Positions 57,401 to 64,000 of a stretch of 64,000 bases of DNA are shown piece by piece. Within the stretch, counting starts at the first letter, position 1; each line of letters opens with the position of its first letter. The notes under the pieces were generated by a model that was given only the letters and a program-made list of their open reading frames with translations, was not told the DNA's origin and ran no database searches. Source of the DNA: Asterias rubens (Eukaryota; Echinodermata; Asteroidea; Forcipulatida; Asteriidae); the NCBI RefSeq assembly GCF_902459465.1, contig NC_047080.1:4441214-4505213 (forward strand). Direction: 5' to 3'. The translations under genes and the position numbers were made by a program.

Positions 57401-58704
57401 ACATGTCAACATCTTTGAAAAAGTGCTGGGGGAACGTTCTTTGCGCTGCTGCACGCCTCTCCGATGACGGGGCTTTTGCTCTAATTCTCCACAGGTAATA
57501 ATTGAAGCCAGCAATGATAGTTAGAAGTAATATTATGTAGCCTAATCTTTCACCGTGGCGATACTACTACACTATAGTACTAACACTGACTGTACTGTAT
57601 CGTCAATGAATGAGTCATAGTTGCTTACAGTGCATTATTCTGTCTCGGCTGAAAGGAATATGCTAATGGTCCGTGTGAAGAAGGGAGGACAGGGGTGTAG
57701 TCAGCGAATAACGATTTTGCTATTTGACCTAGAAACGGATTATTGACATTGATTGCAATTGTTTAGGCACTGATGTCTGAAGTTCTACTATTTTGAAGTA
57801 TATTGTTGGTTTTGCTTTCAGTAAAAACAAATTCAGTATAATTAGTGCTTTTCTTTTTAAGGATTTTGAAAATAGGATTTAATTGTTATTGTGGCTCAAC
57901 AAGTGTTATAAATTATCTCTGTCTGATATTGATAATTATAATTTTCTCTTTTTCCCCAAAATGCAGTCCAGTGATATGCTGTTGTTTCGAATTTATAATC
58001 AATTTGATACCTAAATTTTTGTAGAATGCTGAATAAAAATTAAAATCAATGTACATGATCATGTACTTCATGTAGATCTAGCTTGTGTAGTCAACTATGC
58101 TATGTCTAGAATAGAAGTCTAGACCATTATGCATGTGAGTGTGAAGTAATTGTAAACAAGAATGTCCCTGGCCGGCTGGATAGGCTATGCCTCAAACAAC
58201 CATTGAGTGAGCCAACCAACCCAAGCAAATTTCCAAACCAATTTAATGACTGCACTGCAGTGCAACCTGCAGTAACATCACTGCTTGTTCAGCGCTAACT
58301 CACTGTCAAACCAAGGCCACTTATTTATCTTCGATCCTAGTCCTTGTTTGACCAATTATAATATCCGGTAAATAAACATGAATATTAAACGAACATGACT
58401 ACACAACGTCGGGCCAGTTCTGTGTGCTTTCGTGAGTACATTCATTACATTATTATGCCGTAATGAAATTATGTTAATATTTATAATAATGCCATTTTGA
58501 ATGAAAAACTTTTACACTTTGGCAAACTTTAAACTTCTATTATTTCAAAAACAAATGTTAATTTCATGAGTTTTCAACACTGAATAGATCTATATACAAT
58601 TTTATCTTGTTAAATGTTCTGCTTACCGCAACCTGCTGATCATTTAGGTGGAAAAATTCAGGGAATAATGCTCCCACATCCACCGTAAGACTAAGAGAGT
58701 CCAT
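33384..58704 (-). CDS. PNPLA6: PNPLA6/7-type neuropathy target esterase, 31 exons
   Basis: Lysophospholipase/phospholipase B of the ER membrane; vertebrate PNPLA6 and PNPLA7 are co-orthologues. Exons, all in phase: 58704-58627, 57248-57161, 55518-55430, 54812-54721, 54158-54009, 52985-52826, 52325-52245, 51499-51371, 51208-51128, 50181-50028, 49277-49197, 48792-48727 (candidate cassette), 46821-46670, 46076-45942, 45019-44792, 44200-44123, 43889-43684, 43296-43165, 42587-42414, 42057-41912, 41694-41578, 41124-40946, 40685-40318, 39884-39664, 38981-38859, 38013-37897, 37421-37273, 36605-36493, 35325-35169, 34074-33990, 33637-33384 (TAG). Total 1460 aa, 1438 without exon 12, a little longer than human NTE. 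Order: short N-terminus, membrane anchor (residues 28-48), basic FRKRE-type linker, cNMP-binding-like domains (about 166-290, 588-690, 700-830), patatin domain with GGGGARG (about 1050), GTSIG nucleophile Ser1080 and DGG Asp1200, then an acidic tail. Alternative start: ATG 57272 or 57404 if exon 2 is extended. Exons 1 and 12 are the least certain. Confidence 0.96.
35336..35701 (+). mobile_element. MITE family A-prime in PNPLA6/7 intron 28, touching a splice acceptor
   Basis: Ends TTAAAGGGAAGGTACACAAC and CGTGTACCTTCCCTTAAG. The element starts only about ten bases from the AG (35327/35326) of exon 29. On the minus strand its end supplies the CCTTCCCTTT pyrimidine tract of that acceptor. Confidence 0.8.
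35840..35968. mobile_element. Near-perfect hairpin element
   Basis: The left arm CACCATGTAATGATAATCTC is followed after about 50 bases by its complement GAGATTATCATTACATGGTG, with mirrored CTAAATGAGTTGGG/CCCAACTTATTTAG in between. This gives a stem of about 55 bp with a very short loop. Confidence 0.8.
36008..36397 (-). mobile_element. MITE family A, copy 7, in PNPLA6/7 intron 28
   Basis: Ends CTTAAAGGCAGTGGATACTG and CCAATAGTGTCCAATGTCTTTAAG. The body is in reverse orientation with the palindrome TTTAGAATTTGAGGTCTCG. Confidence 0.85.
36885..37215 (+). repeat. SINE-like repeat, copy 1 (plus orientation)
   Basis: Contains GTGTCCTTAAGCAAGACACT, TTCGTCCTTCGGATGGGACG, CCCATGTGTTGTGTAAGGCA and AAGTGCACTGGGTT-like words. 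It ends near GTGCGCTATATAAGACTTCG before a TTATTATT tail. The copy at 38189-38348 is the same unit inverted. The tail type matches the LINE ends in the window, consistent with mobilisation by a LINE. Confidence 0.75.
37610..37818 (+). mobile_element. MITE family C copy in PNPLA6/7 intron 26
   Basis: Ends GCGCAATTTCATAGAGCTGC and GCAGCTCTATGAAATTGGGT. The mirrored interior holds TTCTTCCTTGATAAAAAAAC and GTTTTTATCAAGGAA. Confidence 0.75.
38189..38348 (-). repeat. SINE-like repeat, copy 2 (minus orientation)
   Basis: An ATAATAATA tail, then AAAAAGTGCACTGGGTTC, GTTGGTCC-type complements, CGTCCCATCCGAAGGACGAA and TTAAGGACACATGTGTCACG. It is the inverse of the repeat at 36885-37215. Confidence 0.75.
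39061..39443 (+). mobile_element. MITE family A-prime in PNPLA6/7 intron 24 (complete)
   Basis: Ends TTTAAAGGGAAGGTACACTA and ACGTGTACCTTCCCTTTAAG. The body is as in family A and the central palindrome is CTTCTAGCTAGAAG. Confidence 0.85.
42211..42402. repeat. 96-bp tandem direct repeat (two copies)
   Basis: GCCATGCGCAACCATCAATC starts at about 42212 and again at about 42308, each copy running to GCTATTGAGAGA-type sequence. The copies differ at a few positions. They lie between exon 20 and the acceptor side of intron 19 and follow a half copy of the family G foldback element (about 42127-42190). Confidence 0.85.
42828..43078 (+). mobile_element. MITE family C2 copy in PNPLA6/7 intron 18
   Basis: Ends GGGCCCAATTTCATGGCTCT and AGAGCCATGAAAGTGGGCCC. 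The interior CACTTACGGAAGCAGGGAAT and GCACGTGCAGACTCCACG-like words recur at about 54970-55215. Confidence 0.75.
43381..43573 (-). mobile_element. MITE family B, copy 3, internally deleted
   Basis: Both ends (TTAAAGCCATTGGACACTTT and ATAATGGCTTTAAG) are present, but only about 190 bp remain of the usual 370. The central palindrome is missing. Confidence 0.75.
44326..44636. mobile_element. Foldback element in PNPLA6/7 intron 15
   Basis: The left arm GTCCACAGACTTGCACTAAA is mirrored by TTTAATGTCAATCTGTGGAC, and GCTGAGGTGCTGTAGTTT by AAACTACAGCACCTCAGC. The centre is CGTCTCATCAGTGGTCATGA. A partial relative lies at about 42660-42745. Confidence 0.75.
45098..45265 (+). mobile_element. MITE family C copy in PNPLA6/7 intron 14
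   Basis: Ends GGGCCCAGTTTCATAGAGTC and CAGTTCTATGAAATTGGGAC. A shorter relative is at 46230-46315. Confidence 0.65.
47052..47215 (+). mobile_element. MITE family A fragment
   Basis: Left end only, from GACACTTGACACTATTGGTA to the body near TCACACAACGTGGTGTGC. The right half is missing. Confidence 0.65.
47308..47680 (-). mobile_element. MITE family B, copy 4
   Basis: Ends TTAAAGCCATTGGACCCTTT and GAGTGTATAATGGCTTTAAG. The palindrome ATTCTCGTTAGCGAGAAT is in the middle. Orientation is reverse to copy 2. Confidence 0.85.
48060..48440. repeat. Degenerate tandem repeat
   Basis: Words such as GCGAATGATGCA, GAAAAGTAGTGGATGG and TTTCAAAAACCAATG recur several times with uneven spacing of about 60-130 bp. 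It is AT-rich and lies in the large intron between exons 12 and 13. Confidence 0.6.
48727..48792 (-). other. PNPLA6: Candidate 66-nt cassette exon of PNPLA6/7 (exon 12)
   Basis: The segment is bounded by an AG acceptor (48794/48793) and a strong GTGAGT donor (48726). It is open in the frame dictated by exon 11 (phase 1) and returns to phase 1 for exon 13. It would add 22 residues including [12 protein letters not shown], a basic and Ser-rich stretch in the linker between cNMP-binding domains 1 and 2. Its length is a multiple of three, so it can be skipped harmlessly. The acceptor lacks a strong pyrimidine tract, so inclusion is uncertain. Confidence 0.5.
48905..48976 (+). repeat. tRNA-derived repeat (SINE-like), copy 2
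   Basis: Same 72-nt tRNA-like body as 19318-19389 (A box TAGCTCAGTTGGTAGAGC, B box GTTCGAGTCC), with the anticodon-loop triplet changed and the same weak T stem. The flanks ACACCACC upstream and GACCCCAAA downstream are shared with copy 1. It lies in the intron between exons 11 and 12 of PNPLA6/7. Confidence 0.7.
49336..49722 (+). mobile_element. MITE family A, copy 10, in PNPLA6/7 intron 10
   Basis: Ends TTAAAGACAGTGTACACTAT and AATAGTGTCCACTGCCTTTAA. The core palindrome CCTCAAGTTCTAAACTTGAGG-type is perfect. Confidence 0.85.
50272..50943. mobile_element. DNA element with long inverted repeats in PNPLA6/7 intron 9
   Basis: The left end AGCCTTGCTCAAGGCAGTCG is mirrored by CGACTGCCTTGAGCAAGGCT at the right end. 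Homology continues inward through the GTCGGCCGTCAGGCCGACAGC-type words, so the arms are about 160-210 bp with an AT-rich centre. No transposase frame is present. Confidence 0.8.
51611..51960 (-). repeat. Retroposon-like repeat with reversed B box
   Basis: Begins with an ATAATAATA run, then GGGGGCTAATCATCC, and ends with GAATCGAACCTCGGTCACC and CGAGCGCTTTACGC. Read on the minus strand this is a tRNA-like head and a simple-repeat tail, the layout of a tRNA-derived SINE. It lies in intron 7 of PNPLA6/7. Confidence 0.5.
52575..52680 (-). repeat. Dispersed short repeat (copies at 39520 and 43990)
   Basis: GGGACTAAAAACCCAATCCA, then CATAGTG and TCCCAGAG, recur at 43998-44100. In inverse form (TAGATTGGGTTTTTCAGTCC) they recur at 39542-39570. 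Three copies inside one gene suggest a SINE-like family. Confidence 0.6.
53610..53794. mobile_element. Palindromic MITE in PNPLA6/7 intron 5
   Basis: The left arm GGCCCGGTCACACAGGCCCC is mirrored by GGGGCCTGTGTGACCGGGCC. Inside, GATAACGAGAACGATAA and CTTGATTGGTTGAA are mirrored too. The whole 185 bp folds as one hairpin. Confidence 0.85.
54186..54537 (-). mobile_element. MITE family B, copy 5, in PNPLA6/7 intron 4
   Basis: Ends CTTAAAGCCATTATACACTT and AAGTGTCCAATGGCTTTAAG. The body is in the same orientation as copy 4. Confidence 0.85.
54970..55215 (+). mobile_element. MITE family C2, second copy
   Basis: Shares CAATTTCATGGCTC, AGGGAATTC, ACTCCACGTTACTA and GGTAAGCA with 42828-43078, but is more diverged. 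Confidence 0.6.
55567..55950 (+). mobile_element. MITE family A, copy 11, in PNPLA6/7 intron 2
   Basis: Ends TTTAAAGACAGTGGACACTA and AATAGTGTCCACTGCCTTTAA. The element is complete and lies about 50 bp upstream (in transcript sense) of the exon 3 acceptor. Confidence 0.85.
56338..56728. mobile_element. MITE family F in PNPLA6/7 intron 2
   Basis: Ends AAAGGAACATTACAGAATTG and AAATTCTGTAACATTCCTTT are inverted repeats. The interior contains TCGATCGGTCATCTGGG, which recalls the GGTCATCG word of families A and B. Confidence 0.7.
57161..58704 (-). other. PNPLA6: PNPLA6/7 start and membrane-anchor exons
   Basis: Exon 1 (58704-58627) reads [18 protein letters not shown] and ends GCG|GTAAGC in phase 0. 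Exon 2 begins after ACAG at 57248 in phase 0 with [20 protein letters not shown], the single transmembrane anchor, followed by the stop-transfer run RHRRSRK. Phase agreement and a GC-box/CRE-like promoter just upstream favour this start. The 57272 ATG also has a good context (ACCATGC), so an internal promoter isoform is possible. Confidence 0.75.
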
Positions 58705-58739
58705 TTTTATTACATTATTTTGATTCTCTTGATGATAAA

Positions 58740-58830
58740 GTTGAATGGCGCCCTCTATATTTATTTGGTGGACTTACGTACGTCACTTTCGTGCGCGTGA
58801 CCAGTGGGCGGGATGGGGGCGTGGTCAAAT
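58740..58830 (-). promoter_or_regulatory. Putative PNPLA6/7 promoter
   Basis: Immediately upstream of the exon 1 ATG (58704) are a CRE-like TACGTCAC (58778-58785), a GC box GGGCGGG (58806-58812) and a second G-rich box GGGGGCGTGG (58815-58824), in a locally CpG-richer stretch within AT-rich surroundings. Use as promoter is inference from position. Confidence 0.45.
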
Positions 58831-59435
58831 AAATAAAGAGTTTGATTGGATAAAGGGTGCTTTAGCCTACTGTACATTTTGTGTAATATAATTAAAGAAT
58901 GTGATGCTTTATGGTTTAGTTGGACACTTTTCTTCAAATAGTTTGGCTTGGAAAGCAGTGGTTTTGAGAATTTGATAAGTTTTTATCACGACTCAAAAAG
59001 ACTACATTATTGAGGGTTTGCCCTTATTTTTTTTATCAGGATTCGAATGACCGATTGATCTTTATCTTTTACAGGTTTAATTATGTTGGGTCATATGTGA
59101 TGTGTGGGTACTGGTTTTTGAAAGTTACCAATGTAGCACATGTTCTTTGAGTGAAAATTCAAACAGTATTTTTGTGTTAAATTGATGATAAAGGTTTTTA
59201 GTTATCTTTATTGAAAACCAAATAACTTGGAGAAACCTCCTTTGACAAACACACAGAAAAAAAAAAAATTAATAAATAAATAAATAAAATAACAAATTTA
59301 ACACATAGCCTTAATAAAATTGCTAAATAAAAAACTTTTTTTTTACGAAAGTAAAAATTTATTTTTGGTTCTTTACAAATACAAAACAATAAATAAATTG
59401 AAGACTATAGAATGAACTGAAATTAACTGTAATTA

Positions 59436-59642
59436 AAGGAATACAATTTTTGACTCCCATAAATGACCGACCGTGTTAGTTCGCAAAGTAAAAGTAAAAC
59501 CATGCAATTTCGAGGCTAATTTGTGAGGATCATTGTATTCTACTTTTAAAAGATCTTTCTAACCATTTGCATTTCATAACAATTGGTTAAAAACGCTTTT
59601 TATAGACCAACTTGTCCGACCCAAGGCAACGTGTTCCTTTAA
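59436..59642 (+). mobile_element. Half copy of foldback MITE family E
   Basis: Matches the right arm of the element at 31556-31912: GACCGACCGTGTTAGT, CCATGCAATTTCGAGG, GATCATTGTATTCTACTTTT and GGCAACGTGTTCCTTTAA. It lies downstream of TSEN15. Confidence 0.75.
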
Positions 59643-59926
59643 CTTGGCAGGGTGCCAGATAAAGTTGTCCTCTGTCTTCAGGGTTTCAAGCTGTAAAAGC
59701 ATGCAAGGTCAAAAGTATATCTGGCAGGTAACTGCCAGGTTCTAAAATGTGACGTTAGATGTACGGCTAAATGCCTGACTGCTCACTGCACCCTAAATGG
59801 CAACACTGCCACCATAATTGCTTCTCTTCATCCAGGAGTGAGATTTCTGTCATTGCAAACATTAATGTCTCTGCATTCTCTTCTTCATGTTTGAAAATTT
59901 GCATAATTTTTTCCCCACCTCATGAA

Positions 59927-61887
59927 CTAAATCTCTTCTTCCATAAACTCATCCCTGTAAGCTTCTTCCTCCTCATTTACATATTCAGTGACAGTTTCAT
60001 TCACCCCGGCAGGGGAGGGGCCCCCCTTTTTCGGGGTCTTCTTTTGTCGCTTCCTCTGACTCACTTTTTCATCATCTCCATCTTCCTTTGGAGGGTCAGA
60101 GGGAGGAACCAGACCATTGGTAATTTTATAGTATACAATTGTGGAACCAGACTCTGTTATGGCTAAAGTGACTGAATGTGATGTTTCTCCCGAAACGGCA
60201 ACAGGTTCTTTAGAAGAGTCCATTGTTGTAGAAGGGGTTTCTGGTAGATGAATGTACTGTAGAAACTTTTGTAACCTGAAAAACACAGTAAACAAAATGC
60301 TGTTTTCAATGAGCTAGGAAAAAAAACCAATTTCAGCAAATGTTAACTTAAATTCATAATAACACTTCACAAGTTCACACTTGACGCCACCATAAGCGTG
60401 AAGTTTTCAAAGATCTATATCACATTTATAACAAAAATAAATGTGCATTCAAACTGGAACCCTGCATGCCTTCATGCTGGGATAAGTTTACCCGAAAATT
60501 TTAGGTTCTGTTTAGTTATAAGGTCATCAATTGTGGCATGATGTCACCTTAACAGCTGTGTGTTTCGCAAATAAGAACAAACCTCAAGAACACAGCTCAA
60601 GTTCTTCGTCTTTTCTTTATTCCTTTTTTTGTGGAAGGGGGTGGGGGAGGTAGGGCCTATAATGTCTCAGTCATACCTCTCATGAGTTAGCTTGATGTTG
60701 GATGTGATTGGTAAGACAATCCTGACGTCATCTTTTCTGCTTGGCTTGCCAGTGATGAACGCAAGCTGAAGTTCTCTACATGGATGAATGGCTACATTCC
60801 ACCAGTCCTTGGCTATAGGTCAACAATAAAAGAATAATGTGTCAATTTTATTATTAAGCGTTAAAGAGTCTTTGCTGAGTGTTATTGCAACACGGGGATG
60901 TAGAAATGAAGTTCAAGTTGCGATAATCGTAACCCCCATCCTCCTAATCCTCAGGAGTAAGGGTAGCCCACCTTGTTGAGCTCTTAATGGCTCCCTTTTA
61001 ACATCGGTCTTATCACAGTCGTATAAGAATATTGACTGTGATGAGATCGATGTTAAGAGTGCAATTAACACCTCAACCAGGTGGACTAGAGTTAAGGAAG
61101 ATGAGCGGTTACAACTACTGCATTTTACTGCAATGACATAAAGATAACACTTTTAATTTTAACATAACAGCAAATTTTCTTCACAAATCTGATATCAAAA
61201 AGTCTGAAATTTCTTATTTTGAAATTTCACTTCATCTGAACACACTTTGGATAAATCCAAATATATATTTAAACTTTTTAAGATTGATGCAATAAGTTAG
61301 CATAAAGTTTGAGGTTCAAAGTACACACTCTACATTCAGTGACTACAAGTATTATCAGTGATCACTCCAGGAAAAAGGGAAAAACTAGTAAAATCGCAAA
61401 CCCAGTCGGGCGAAATGAAATTGTCCTTTTTCTAATTAAAAATTTTGTTTCATTTTTTATCACAAACTAGTAATCATTTTAAAATGATTTCATACCTTCA
61501 CATAAATTGATGTAAACTACCAATGTGACGAATATCTGTTCATCATTTTCCAAATTCCATGATTTCATCTCCACGTACTGAAAACAAACCAAATGAAAAT
61601 ATTAAGACGAGTCAATCTCAAAATTGTAAAACATTTGACACCGGACCGCCTGTAATGTGGTGCCGTGGTTCAGCAGAGAATCAAGGCACACGATGATGGG
61701 CGCGCACGGTGCTTTTTCACTCAGCAATAACGGTGCAAATTAAGCACAAATTACTAGCACAGTATCGCGTTACCTTAGGATGCTCCAAGAGCCAATTGCA
61801 TCTGTGAACTCTAGGCTGAACATGTTCATTTTTGTCCAAAATAATTGTATCGCTCGAGTCCATTTCTTCGTCCACGGGCGCCGCCAT
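59927..61887 (-). CDS. TSEN15: tRNA-splicing endonuclease subunit TSEN15, 4 exons
   Basis: Exons 61887-61774, 61577-61496, 60812-60677 and 60275-59927 join in phase to 226 residues. The start is AAGATGGCGG at 61887; an upstream in-frame ATG at 61941 is possible but less likely. Exon 2 gives YVEMKSWNLEN followed by VTLVVYINLCE, exon 3 KDWWNVAIHPCRELQLAF, and exon 4 SVTLAITESGSTIVYYKITNG (residues about 145-165 contain the beta-strand signature). These align with human TSEN15 KYLEMMELDIGD, SKSWHEV, ELQLICL and [21 protein letters not shown]. TSEN15 is a structural, non-catalytic subunit that dimerises with TSEN34 in the nuclear endonuclease that removes tRNA introns. A Lys- and Glu-rich tail of about 55 residues extends beyond the vertebrate end (171 aa in human). 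It shares a promoter region with the RING gene. Confidence 0.93.
60935..61110. mobile_element. Foldback element in TSEN15 intron 2
   Basis: The left arm includes CCACCTTGTTGAG, AACATCGGTCTTATCACAGTC and the right arm GACTGTGATGAGATCGATGTT, CTCAACCAGGTGG. The imperfect hairpin is about 170 bp. Confidence 0.65.
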
Positions 61888-62180
61888 CTTGGCACAACTT
61901 ATGACGTCGTGATAGGAAAATCTTATCGACCAATCAGACACAAGATATCTACGTCATGCACCTGTTTTACATACAGCAATAAACATTACAACATGTGCTT
62001 TATTTAGAATCGAACCGTGTTGACAGGTTGTTGTGCAATTACACAGTAACAAAAACCCGTTCCTAAACCGAAGCTACGGTAATCCAGGACAAGTCTCCAG
62101 CGTGGATAGTTGGCTCAGTAGGCTAGAGCCTGCCTTTTGGGAGTTTTCTGTACGAAAAAGGAATTAAATTAGTCGTGAAA
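61888..62180. promoter_or_regulatory. Bidirectional promoter region, TSEN15 and RING gene
   Basis: The 293 bp between the two divergent start codons contain a CRE-like TGACGTCG (61902-61909), a CCAAT box (61930-61934) and a second ACGTCA (61951-61956). The TSEN15 start itself lies in AAGATGGCGGC, the consensus of the YY1 factor. There is no obvious TATA box. Shared promoter use is inferred from spacing and motifs. Confidence 0.55.
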
Positions 62181-63383
62181 ATGGTGGCACAAGAAGGTAC
62201 TGTAGACTGTAGTTCTGACCTACCGGTTGGTGGGCCCAGTGGGCCCCACGACGGCACTGCCGGGGAATACCCCATAGTCAAGGAGTTGAACAACAACTGT
62301 ACAAGAAATCATGGAGTTTCCCCACATACCAAAGATGTTGGGGAAGCCCTTTACTTGAAATCGGGTGAGTCACAATCAACACTTGCAAGGGCTTGTCCAG
62401 AGGTCGACGCAACTATGGAAGCAATCACTAAGAAAAAGAAGAGGCGGTTCAAACCAGCTCCTGAAATGCAGAACTACACCATCATTAGCTATGTACACAG
62501 TCAACAGTCAGGAGAATATTTCCACTACCATTCATCAAATCACGAAACTCAGAAATCTCACACCCTTCAAATTTGCAACTGGGAGTGGGACGAGAGAGTC
62601 GAAATGTTAGCCGGTGATTGTGGAGACGAACTCACAAAGTCTCGTGGGTGCTCTTCATCTGGTCTCAGCAGCAGACCAAGACAGGGGAACAAGGCAATCA
62701 GAGCGCAAAAGCAGGTTGCCGAGAAGCAGTACAGGTCCAGGAACGTCCTCCGAAACACAGGCGGGAAGCCAGTCAGAAGGGTACTCGCAAACCACAGCCT
62801 GATCTGCAAGAACACAGCGAGGGAAGACCACCTTAACGACAGTTTGGAAGCCAAGAAGGCCAACATTGAGAAGAAGCTTGTTTCATTGAATCTCACAAGA
62901 CGGGGTCCTCCTAGGAATCTCCCTGACCCTACAACCAGAAACAGCGTCCAACCTGGTGGTAATGCTCCCTCATCAGGCAAGCCGTCCAAGCCGGTGAAAT
63001 TTGAACTCAATGAGAACGATATTGCCAGACACGCTAGCACCGAAGAAGATGCACAACTCCTGAAAGTCTTGGTCCTCATCCAGGGACGGGATTTGCTCCC
63101 AGAGGACTATGATCTCTTGCTTCGTCTGGACGACAAAGTCTCCAAGAAGACGGTAGGCTCCGCTCGGTTAAACAATCTCCGCACAAAACTCCTAACTCTT
63201 GAAGATGTTAGTGGTGAAGACACTGAGTTAGCCGGAACTGTTTGTGCTGTCTGCATGGAGGTTTACTGTGTTGATGAAGTTGCCAAATGGCTCCCTTGTG
63301 AACATGTTTTCCATAAAACTTGTATCGACATGTGGCTTAGCAACTCTGGTTCACAGTGTCCACTCGATGGTTTAGAAGTTTGA
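62181..63383 (+). CDS. RING-H2 protein, intronless, probable E3 ubiquitin ligase
   Basis: One uninterrupted frame encodes 400 residues. ATG at 62181 (AAAATGG) is chosen over the upstream GTG. The N-terminal part is polar and low-complexity, with a basic KKKKRRFKPAP patch that could be a nuclear signal. A central region is basic. Before the RING comes a helical segment with LLPEDYDLLLRLDDKVSKKTV, a module I recall from other invertebrate RING proteins. The RING is at the very C-terminus: C355, C358, C373, H375, H378, C381, C393 and D396, so the eighth zinc ligand is Asp (CPLD). RBX1 also uses Asp in that place. RING-H2 proteins recruit E2 enzymes for ubiquitin transfer; the substrate is unknown. 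Lack of introns may point to a retrogene origin. I cannot name a vertebrate orthologue. Confidence 0.85.
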   Translation: MVAQEGTVDCSSDLPVGGPSGPHDGTAGEYPIVKELNNNCTRNHGVSPHTKDVGEALYLKSGESQSTLARACPEVDATMEAITKKKKRRFKPAPEMQNYTIISYVHSQQSGEYFHYHSSNHETQKSHTLQICNWEWDERVEMLAGDCGDELTKSRGCSSSGLSSRPRQGNKAIRAQKQVAEKQYRSRNVLRNTGGKPVRRVLANHSLICKNTAREDHLNDSLEAKKANIEKKLVSLNLTRRGPPRNLPDPTTRNSVQPGGNAPSSGKPSKPVKFELNENDIARHASTEEDAQLLKVLVLIQGRDLLPEDYDLLLRLDDKVSKKTVGSARLNNLRTKLLTLEDVSGEDTELAGTVCAVCMEVYCVDEVAKWLPCEHVFHKTCIDMWLSNSGSQCPLDGLEV

Positions 63384-64000
63384 CTTTTCAGACAGTTGTA
63401 CTTTTTAAAATTAAGATGATGTATTTGTGGACATGAAAACAAGTTGACATGGTTCAATGTTAATCATGATATCTCTTTTATACTTAGATTTTGTGCAATT
63501 CCTGCTGAATTTCTGTAAACGGTTTTCAAGCTGGCAATATTTCTCTGAGTTATGCACAAACCAACATTAACCAGACTTTACTTCTTGCTGTTTTTTTTAC
63601 AAAGAAGAAAAAGTGAAGTGAACTGAAACCTCAAATGTTTTTTACTTAGGTTGAGCCATGAGTTCAGAAAAGTTGTGGGTTAAATTCCTGGCCAAGAGGC
63701 CTGGTCTGTTACCATAGTTACCATAGTACTGTAAAGTGTTTCATTATTCTCTTTAACATAGTTCAAGAATATCAAAGAAGTGACAAGATTTCTCGAAACA
63801 CATTGTTATACCTCGGTGACAAACTGTGAAGTTTGATTGGTCCAGAATTAATCACGTGCCGCCGTGTAACAAATACACATGTACCATGGCTGAGTGATGT
63901 TCACCTGTGTACATTACCCTGATCGTTCCCACCATTGGTCGATTTCCACACTTAGTACGAAACAACCGCAGGTTCGAGGGAACAGTGAAACAAATTTTTA
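63384..64000. other. Downstream region of the RING gene
   Basis: Probable 3' UTR followed by AT-rich sequence. I do not see a canonical AATAAA close to the stop, nor another exon. Confidence 0.4.

Noticed and set aside
62567-63079. 170-codon antisense frame inside the RING gene
   Set aside because: It is the shadow of the real plus-strand frame, with no independent evidence.

Overview
This is a eukaryotic, intron-rich nuclear segment from a metazoan. Compact coding exons with GT/AG borders sit among many dispersed, inverted-repeat DNA elements. The gene set (a GABA-B-like receptor start, a TLS1/C9orf78 homologue, one PNPLA6/7-type neuropathy target esterase, TSEN15, a RING-H2 protein) and the style of the short repeats suggest an invertebrate deuterostome. 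An echinoderm, probably a sea star, is my best guess; this is inference from sequence character, not a database match.

Layout. 1-2.5 kb: first coding exon of a GABA-B-like receptor on the minus strand; the gene continues to the left of the window. 2.5-23.1 kb: about 20 kb in which I recognise no host gene. It holds a 5'-truncated LINE with a readable reverse-transcriptase end (about 10.87-11.99 kb), a second LINE remnant (18.06 kb), a 37-bp minisatellite (13.49-14.11 kb), a 414-bp tandem duplication (14.49-15.31 kb), tRNA-derived repeats and several families of foldback/MITE-like elements. 23.16-28.56 kb, minus: a ten-exon TLS1/C9orf78 gene, reconstructed with every splice phase consistent (303 aa). 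33.38-58.70 kb, minus: a 31-exon PNPLA6/7 gene (1460 aa with one candidate cassette exon) with an N-terminal membrane anchor, three cyclic-nucleotide-binding-like domains and a C-terminal patatin domain with an intact Ser-Asp dyad. 59.93-61.89 kb, minus: four-exon TSEN15 (226 aa). 62.18-63.38 kb, plus: an apparently intronless 400-aa RING-H2 protein, head to head with TSEN15 across a 293-bp shared promoter region.

The genes do not form a pathway. The esterase is an ER phospholipid/lysophospholipid hydrolase, TSEN15 serves tRNA splicing, TLS1 the spliceosome and the RING protein presumably ubiquitin transfer. The more unusual content is structural. The acidic C-terminal coding segment of the esterase is tandemly repeated just past its stop codon. 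MITE ends abut two esterase splice acceptors and supply pyrimidine tracts. One MITE is nested inside another. I found no CRISPR array, operon, virus or toxin gene, and no convincing novel multi-gene system. All exon coordinates were derived by eye from splice motifs, reading phase and protein-family similarity.
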